DNA of 64,000 nt, from NCBI RefSeq assembly GCF_001275385.1, contig NZ_LGIW01000014.1, positions 186,001 to 250,000 on the forward strand. Direction: 5' to 3'. Under the pieces are notes generated by a model. It was not told where the DNA came from. It made no database searches and was given only the letters and a program-made list of their open reading frames with translations. The stretch's first letter is position 1; every line of letters starts with the position of its first letter. Shown here in pieces: positions 59,647-64,000 of the stretch. A program made the position numbers and the translations under genes. This DNA is from Exiguobacterium sp. BMC-KP (GTDB lineage: Bacteria; Bacillota; Bacilli; Exiguobacteriales; Exiguobacteriaceae).

Positions 59647-60864
59647 TTAGATCAACTCCAAAAGTAGGGTAGTCGGATGTTCGATCAGTGAAACGAATCG
59701 ATTCGTAAAGGCAACGGCCGTTGCCCCGTCTGCGACGCGATGATCGAACGACATCGACAAATTCATCATTGAGCGGACGACGATTTGATCGTCTTCATCG
59801 ACACAGGCTCGTTTTTTCGTCTTGTGGAAGGCAATTAATGCTGTTTCCGGATAGTTGATGATTGGCGTGGCCCCCGTACTGCCGAGTGGACCCACATTAC
59901 TCATTGTAAAGGTGCTCGGTTTTAAGTCTGCTGCGCGTAAGGCACCGTTTTGAGCACGTTGCTGCAGCGCGATCAGTTGATCATGCAGTTCGGTCAGTGA
60001 GAGCTGATCGGCATGACGGATGACAGGAACCATCAGTCCGTCCGGTGTCTCGGTTGCCATTCCGAAGTGGAAATCCTGCTCTAATCGAATACATTCATTC
60101 GCTTCATCGAGTTTGGCATGGAAGACGGGATAGTCTTTTAAGGCAACGATCAAGGCTTTGATGAAGAAAGCATTGATGTTGATGTTTCGTCCAGCGGCTT
60201 TCCATTCGGCACGCAGGGCAAGCAAGCGCGTCATATCAACTTCCTCGAAGTGGGTGACGTGCGGAATCGTGTACAGCGACTGGGTCATCTTTTTCGCAAT
60301 CTGCTTACGGATACCACGGAACGGAATCGTTTCCGGTGGCATTTGTTGTTGCGTGACTTCCTCGACGATCGTTGAAATTGTCTCCTGTGGAGTAGCTGCA
60401 GCATTGACGAAGCGAAGGACATCGTCCTCTGAAACCCGACCTGATGGATCTGAAGCAGTCACAGCTTCGATATCAATTCCGTGGTCACGAGCGAGTTTTC
60501 GTGTATACGGTGTCGCTAGGACACGTTTTGATGGAGATGCTTGAACATGTGGGGCGGCGACAGTGACAGGCGCTGGTTCAGGTACGCGCGACACTTCAGG
60601 TGTTACCGCAACTGGAATGTCAGAAGCGTTGCTTGCTTCGATATGCAACAACGTCGTACCGACTTGCACCGTCTGACCGACCGGAATGATGATTTCCTTG
60701 ACGATTCCGGAGACAGGAGCTGGTAGTTCAGCGACCATCTTATCGGTCGCAACCTCAACGACCGGTTGATCGGTCGTGACGTGGTCTCCGACCTGAACGA
60801 GATAATGCGCGATTTCACCTTCCGTCATACCTTCCCCGACATCATGTAACTTGACTTCGATCAT
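59647..60864 (-). CDS. Dihydrolipoyl acyltransferase (E2) of a 2-oxo acid dehydrogenase
   Basis: The 405-aa protein has one lipoyl domain (1-75, lipoylated K42 in VATDKMV), a subunit-binding domain (about 120-155; ATPYTRKLARDHGI ... GRVSEDDVL), and the acyltransferase domain (about 180-405) with the catalytic H375 and D379 in FDHRVADG. The start at 60864 is behind AAGGAGCTGAG on the minus strand; earlier in-frame ATGs lie in the E1beta end. It passes the acyl group from E1 to CoA. The domain order matches branched-chain and pyruvate complexes alike. Confidence 0.92.
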   Translation of the reverse strand: MIEVKLHDVGEGMTEGEIAHYLVQVGDHVTTDQPVVEVATDKMVAELPAPVSGIVKEIIIPVGQTVQVGTTLLHIEASNASDIPVAVTPEVSRVPEPAPVTVAAPHVQASPSKRVLATPYTRKLARDHGIDIEAVTASDPSGRVSEDDVLRFVNAAATPQETISTIVEEVTQQQMPPETIPFRGIRKQIAKKMTQSLYTIPHVTHFEEVDMTRLLALRAEWKAAGRNININAFFIKALIVALKDYPVFHAKLDEANECIRLEQDFHFGMATETPDGLMVPVIRHADQLSLTELHDQLIALQQRAQNGALRAADLKPSTFTMSNVGPLGSTGATPIINYPETALIAFHKTKKRACVDEDDQIVVRSMMNLSMSFDHRVADGATAVAFTNRFVSLIEHPTTLLLELI

Positions 60865-60877
60865 GGGACTCAGCTCC

Positions 60878-61876
60878 TTAAAACTCGACCGTACGCTGAA
60901 TCGTCGCAAGGACTCGTTCCGGCGTCGGAATGTAATGGTCTTCGAGGGCGAATAGCGGTACCGGAACATCAAAACCGGTCACGCGGGCAATCGGTGCCCG
61001 TAAATAAAGAAACGCTGTATCGTTGATCAACGTAACGAGATCGTTACCAAGACCGCCCATCGCTGCGGCTTCATGAACGATGACGGCACGACCGGTCTTT
61101 TGAACGGAAGCAGCGATCGTGTCCCGGTCAAGCGGATAAAGCGTGCGTAAGTCGAGAACTTCGCAAGAGATACCGCGTTCTTGCGCAGCAGTTGCTGCTT
61201 TTTGTGCCACTTGGACCATTGCTCCCCAAGCGATCAATGTCACGTCCGTCCCTTCACTGACGCAGCGCGCTTTTCCGATCTCAACGGTATAGGATTCGCT
61301 CGGTACGACTTCCTTGAATGAGCGGTAACTGCGCATCGACTCGAGGAACAAAACAGGATCTGGATCTTCAATGGCAGCAATCAACAACCCTTTTGCATCG
61401 TACGGTGTCGCCGGACAGACGACCTTAAGACCGGGCATCGATGTAAAGAGTGCCTCTGTACTGTCGGAATGAATTTCCGGTGCCCGGATGCCGGCACCAT
61501 AAGGCGCACGGATGACCATCGGGACACTATAGCGTCCCATCGTCCGCATTCGAATACGGGAGACGTGGGTCATGATTTGTTCGTAGGCAGGATAGATGAA
61601 ACCAAGGAATTGAATCTCGACGATTGGTTTAAAGCCATTGATGGCAAGTCCGATCGATGTACCGACGATACCGGCTTCACTGAGCGGTGTATCAACGATC
61701 CGGTCTTCACCGAACTCTTCTTGTAAGCCGTCCGTCGCTCGGAAAACACCACCGTTTTTTCCAACATCTTCTCCAAGAACGAGTGTCGTCTCATCTTCCG
61801 ACAATTTTGTCCGTAGGGCATCCGTGACAGCTTGAACGAGTGTCATCTCTGTTTGACGATTGATTGGTGTTGCCAT
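60878..61876 (-). CDS. 2-oxo acid dehydrogenase E1 beta subunit
   Basis: The 332-aa subunit has LGEDVGKNGGVFRATDGL near the start, the LSEAGIVGTSIGLAINGFKPIVEIQF block and the GGLGNDLVTLI C-terminal region, all typical of E1 beta. It forms the thiamine diphosphate site with E1 alpha. Its ATG follows the E1 alpha stop with one base between. Confidence 0.93.
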   Translation of the reverse strand: MATPINRQTEMTLVQAVTDALRTKLSEDETTLVLGEDVGKNGGVFRATDGLQEEFGEDRIVDTPLSEAGIVGTSIGLAINGFKPIVEIQFLGFIYPAYEQIMTHVSRIRMRTMGRYSVPMVIRAPYGAGIRAPEIHSDSTEALFTSMPGLKVVCPATPYDAKGLLIAAIEDPDPVLFLESMRSYRSFKEVVPSESYTVEIGKARCVSEGTDVTLIAWGAMVQVAQKAATAAQERGISCEVLDLRTLYPLDRDTIAASVQKTGRAVIVHEAAAMGGLGNDLVTLINDTAFLYLRAPIARVTGFDVPVPLFALEDHYIPTPERVLATIQRTVEF

Positions 61877-61877
61877 C

Positions 61878-62927
61878 TCATTTCCCCCTTGCTAGCAAAT
61901 ACGCTTCTTTTTGTTGCTGGACATCAACCGGTAAGGTCGCGTACGTATGATCGAACAGATCATTGACATCTGGTGCCTTGAATTGCTCCATCGCAGCTAC
62001 TGCCGCTTCGACTTCTGTTTGATGCCGTTCCTGCAGCTGTTGCATCCACGTTTCGTCAAAATAGCCTTGGTGTTTTAGGAATTGTTCGAGTCGATCGAGT
62101 GGATCAACCCGGTCACGCGAGCGGGCTTGATCCCGGTATTTCGTTGGATCATCTGCTGTCGTATGGGCACCAAACCTCCACGTGACAGCTTCGATCAATG
62201 TTGGTCCACCACCAGAGCGGGCACGTTCAACGGCTGCTTGCATCGTAAAATAGACGGCAAAGGCATCATTTCCATCAATCCGAACACTCGGCATCCCGTA
62301 GGCAATCGCTTTTTGCGCAATCGTCTCAGAATGCATCTGTTTTTCGATCGGAACAGAGATCGCGAACTGATTATTTTGGTTAAAGAGGATGACTGGTGCT
62401 TGGAAGACGCTTGCGAAATTCATTCCTTCATGGAAATCGCCTTCAGACGTCGCCCCGTCACCAAAGTAGGCGACAGCGACATTCGTCGTACCTTTTCGTT
62501 TTTCAGCCCACGCGGCACCGACGGCATGCGGAATTTGCGTTGCAATCGGAACGGCAGGAGGGAAGATGTGTTTCTCAGACGGAACACAACCTTCGACACG
62601 ACCGTTCCAGTAGAGCAGCGTCCGAACCATGTCAGCGCCAAACGTCAATGTCGCACCATGATCCCGGTACGTCGGAAATAACCAGTCTTGATCGGACAAC
62701 GCGAGTGCACTACCGACTTGAGCGGCTTCTTGTCCTTCGAACGGTGCATAAGTGCCGAGGCGACCTTGACGTTGTAGGTTAATCGCTTTCCGGTCGAACG
62801 TCCGAATTCGGTGCATCTTTTCATACAGGGTGAGGGCGAGCTCTTTTGTCAGATCGTGTTCTTTTGATGCGTCGATGAGACGACCTTCTTCATCGATGAT
62901 GCGTTGAATCGGAAAATGTTGCTCCAT
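61878..62927 (-). CDS. 2-oxo acid dehydrogenase E1 alpha subunit
   Basis: The 349-aa subunit has the thiamine diphosphate motif G156-D-G ... N170 (YFGDGATSEGDFHEGMNFA), and phosphorylation-loop-like sequence RFGAHTTADDPTKYRD. It decarboxylates the 2-oxo acid. The start at 62927 follows AAGGAGGGA on the minus strand; the longer frame runs into the dehydrogenase gene. It lies 13 bases after the amino acid dehydrogenase, so the 2-oxo acid made by that enzyme is the likely substrate. Confidence 0.92.
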   Translation of the reverse strand: MEQHFPIQRIIDEEGRLIDASKEHDLTKELALTLYEKMHRIRTFDRKAINLQRQGRLGTYAPFEGQEAAQVGSALALSDQDWLFPTYRDHGATLTFGADMVRTLLYWNGRVEGCVPSEKHIFPPAVPIATQIPHAVGAAWAEKRKGTTNVAVAYFGDGATSEGDFHEGMNFASVFQAPVILFNQNNQFAISVPIEKQMHSETIAQKAIAYGMPSVRIDGNDAFAVYFTMQAAVERARSGGGPTLIEAVTWRFGAHTTADDPTKYRDQARSRDRVDPLDRLEQFLKHQGYFDETWMQQLQERHQTEVEAAVAAMEQFKAPDVNDLFDHTYATLPVDVQQQKEAYLLARGK

Positions 62928-62940
62928 GTCAGTCCCTCCT

Positions 62941-64000
62941 TCAGTGGTTACGGATATCCCATTTTGGTTTTGTCGTGTTCGTGAAAATGTTGTTATGTTT
63001 CGCCCGGATCTGCATCCGTTTTTCACACATCCGGTTCGCCGCTTCGACCGTTGTGATGTTTTCTGCTTGCGACTCCTTGAAGACTTCGAGCACTGCGTCG
63101 TAGATGTGGCGTGTCTTTAAGAGAACCCGTTCATGATTCGCTCCATAGAGTTCGTCTGCTACTTGGATCAGACCACCACCATTGACGATATAGTCTGGGG
63201 CATATAAGATGCCGCGATCCATCAAGACGTGAGCAAGTTGTTCTTCCGCGAGTTGGTTGTTCGCCGAACCACAGATGGCTTTGCACGGTAAGAGAGCAAT
63301 ATTTTGGGCGTGAATGACACCACCGTATGCACACGGAACAAAAATATCAGCATCCGTCAGATGGATTTCGTGAGGCGAGACGACGCGAACCGTGCCAGGA
63401 GCCATTTCAGCTTGGGTTACGATTGCTGCAAGTGCGGCTTCATTGACGTCAGAGACATAAATCGTCGCCCCTGCGAGCAACAGTTGTTCTGCGACCTTAA
63501 AGCCGACTTTTCCGAGTCCTTGGATCGCATAGGTTGCCCGACTTAAGTCGTCTGAACCGAAGAGCGTCTCGATCGTCGCTCGAAGCCCGTAAACGACACC
63601 TTCAGCCGTCGGAATCGATGAATCACCACTACCGCCAAATGCTTCCGGAATGCCGACGATCCGTGATGTTTCTCGGCTAGCATGGACGAAATCATCCATC
63701 GTCGTGCCCATGTCTGTTCCCGTGTAGAACCGACCACCAAGCGAATCGACGAAGCGACCGAAAGCACGGAAAAGCTCCGGTGATTTATCCGTCGCTGGAT
63801 TACCGATGATGACAGCTTTACCACCACCGAAATCAACGTCAGCGGCAGCGCATTTATACGTCATACCGCGTGACAAACGCAGCACATCGTCGAGTGCTTC
63901 ATCAACAGAAGCGTAAGGCGCCATTCGACATCCGCCGAGAGCAGGACCGAGCGTCGTATCGTGAATCGCGATGATGGCTTGTAACCCCGAGACAGGATCG
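62941..64000 (-). CDS. pdh: Phenylalanine dehydrogenase-type amino acid dehydrogenase, N-terminus cut by the window end
   Basis: The frame runs to the window edge and lacks the first few dozen residues. It is a Glu/Leu/Phe/Val dehydrogenase: [12 protein letters not shown], the Lys-bearing [35 protein letters not shown], and the NAD loop QGLGKVG. The forms DVDFGGGK and TGTDMGT agree with phenylalanine dehydrogenases as I remember them; leucine dehydrogenases read NLGGGK and EDVGTT. The reaction deaminates an L-amino acid to its 2-oxo acid with NAD. First gene seen of the catabolic operon that continues into E1-E2-E3. A Leu/Val-active enzyme cannot be excluded. Confidence 0.85.
   Translation of the reverse strand, partial: DPVSGLQAIIAIHDTTLGPALGGCRMAPYASVDEALDDVLRLSRGMTYKCAAADVDFGGGKAVIIGNPATDKSPELFRAFGRFVDSLGGRFYTGTDMGTTMDDFVHASRETSRIVGIPEAFGGSGDSSIPTAEGVVYGLRATIETLFGSDDLSRATYAIQGLGKVGFKVAEQLLLAGATIYVSDVNEAALAAIVTQAEMAPGTVRVVSPHEIHLTDADIFVPCAYGGVIHAQNIALLPCKAICGSANNQLAEEQLAHVLMDRGILYAPDYIVNGGGLIQVADELYGANHERVLLKTRHIYDAVLEVFKESQAENITTVEAANRMCEKRMQIRAKHNNIFTNTTKPKWDIRNH

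Noticed and set aside
1-64000. Mobile elements, prophage, CRISPR arrays, tRNA and rRNA genes
   Set aside because: No transposase, integrase, array of spaced repeats or tRNA-like fold was seen by eye; short tRNAs could be missed without a covariance search.

Overview
The window is a 64 kb piece of a Gram-positive, Bacillales-type chromosome. Strong AAGGAGG ribosome binding sites, GTG starts, hairpin-plus-T terminators, cre-type catabolite control, a reductase-less nitric oxide synthase, a FusB-family protein and a CstR persulfide operon all fit. Gene content and base use are most like Exiguobacterium; that is an inference from remembered families, as no search was run. I saw no tRNA, rRNA, insertion sequence, prophage or CRISPR array. 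Almost every stretch between genes is shorter than 250 bases.

Region by region. 1-3.3 kb: the end of a GH1 beta-glucosidase, then a secreted GH16 beta-glucanase with three C-terminal carbohydrate-binding-like modules. 3.4-6.3 kb: small membrane proteins, a SigV-like ECF sigma factor with its RsiV-like anti-sigma factor, and an Excalibur-domain secreted protein. 6.3-16.9 kb: housekeeping and stress genes (thioredoxin-like protein, Mn-type cation exporter, ASCH protein, MarR plus heterodimeric ABC exporter, CmpX-like channel, amino acid permease, GNAT). 17-19.5 kb: Nudix hydrolase and NO synthase overlapping by 4 bases, then a YihY/BrkB protein. 19.6-27.7 kb: a sulfur and redox island with a TauE exporter divergent from a LysR regulator, a complete CstR-controlled persulfide operon (DsrE-like, two rhodaneses, a TusA-rhodanese fusion, a rhodanese-persulfide dioxygenase fusion, TusA, and a second TauE exporter that is frameshifted in a G5 tract), a DUF302 protein and an anchored MsrA-MsrB. 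27.8-35.1 kb: subtilisin-like protease, orphan histidine kinase, diguanylate cyclase. 35.2-43.1 kb: FusB-like EF-G-binding protein, stress proteins, a MarR-MMPL efflux pair with twin operators, MBL hydrolase and unknowns.

43.2-57.2 kb is a galactoside utilisation locus: a ROK repressor gene, then a promoter overlapped by a perfect cre box and followed by a 25-bp TTAG...CTAA operator-like dyad, then an unknown 160-aa protein, a sugar ABC importer lacking its ATPase, GH42 beta-galactosidase, GH36 alpha-galactosidase, and galK, galE, galT, galM. The importer brings in galacto-oligosaccharides, the two hydrolases release galactose, and the Leloir enzymes convert it to glucose 1-phosphate. 57.3-58.2 kb holds a VOC protein and an Ogt repair protein that converge and overlap. 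58.2-64 kb is a minus-strand catabolic operon: a phenylalanine-dehydrogenase-type amino acid dehydrogenase (cut by the window end) followed by E1alpha, E1beta, E2 and E3 of a 2-oxo acid dehydrogenase, which together would turn an amino acid into its acyl-CoA.

The best second looks are the persulfide operon with its two dyads and broken exporter, the unknown protein and overlapping operators at the head of the galactoside operon, the PheDH-2-oxo acid dehydrogenase pairing, the SigV-RsiV pair with its own ECF promoter but no oatA beside it, and a MntR-like box upstream of the cation exporter.
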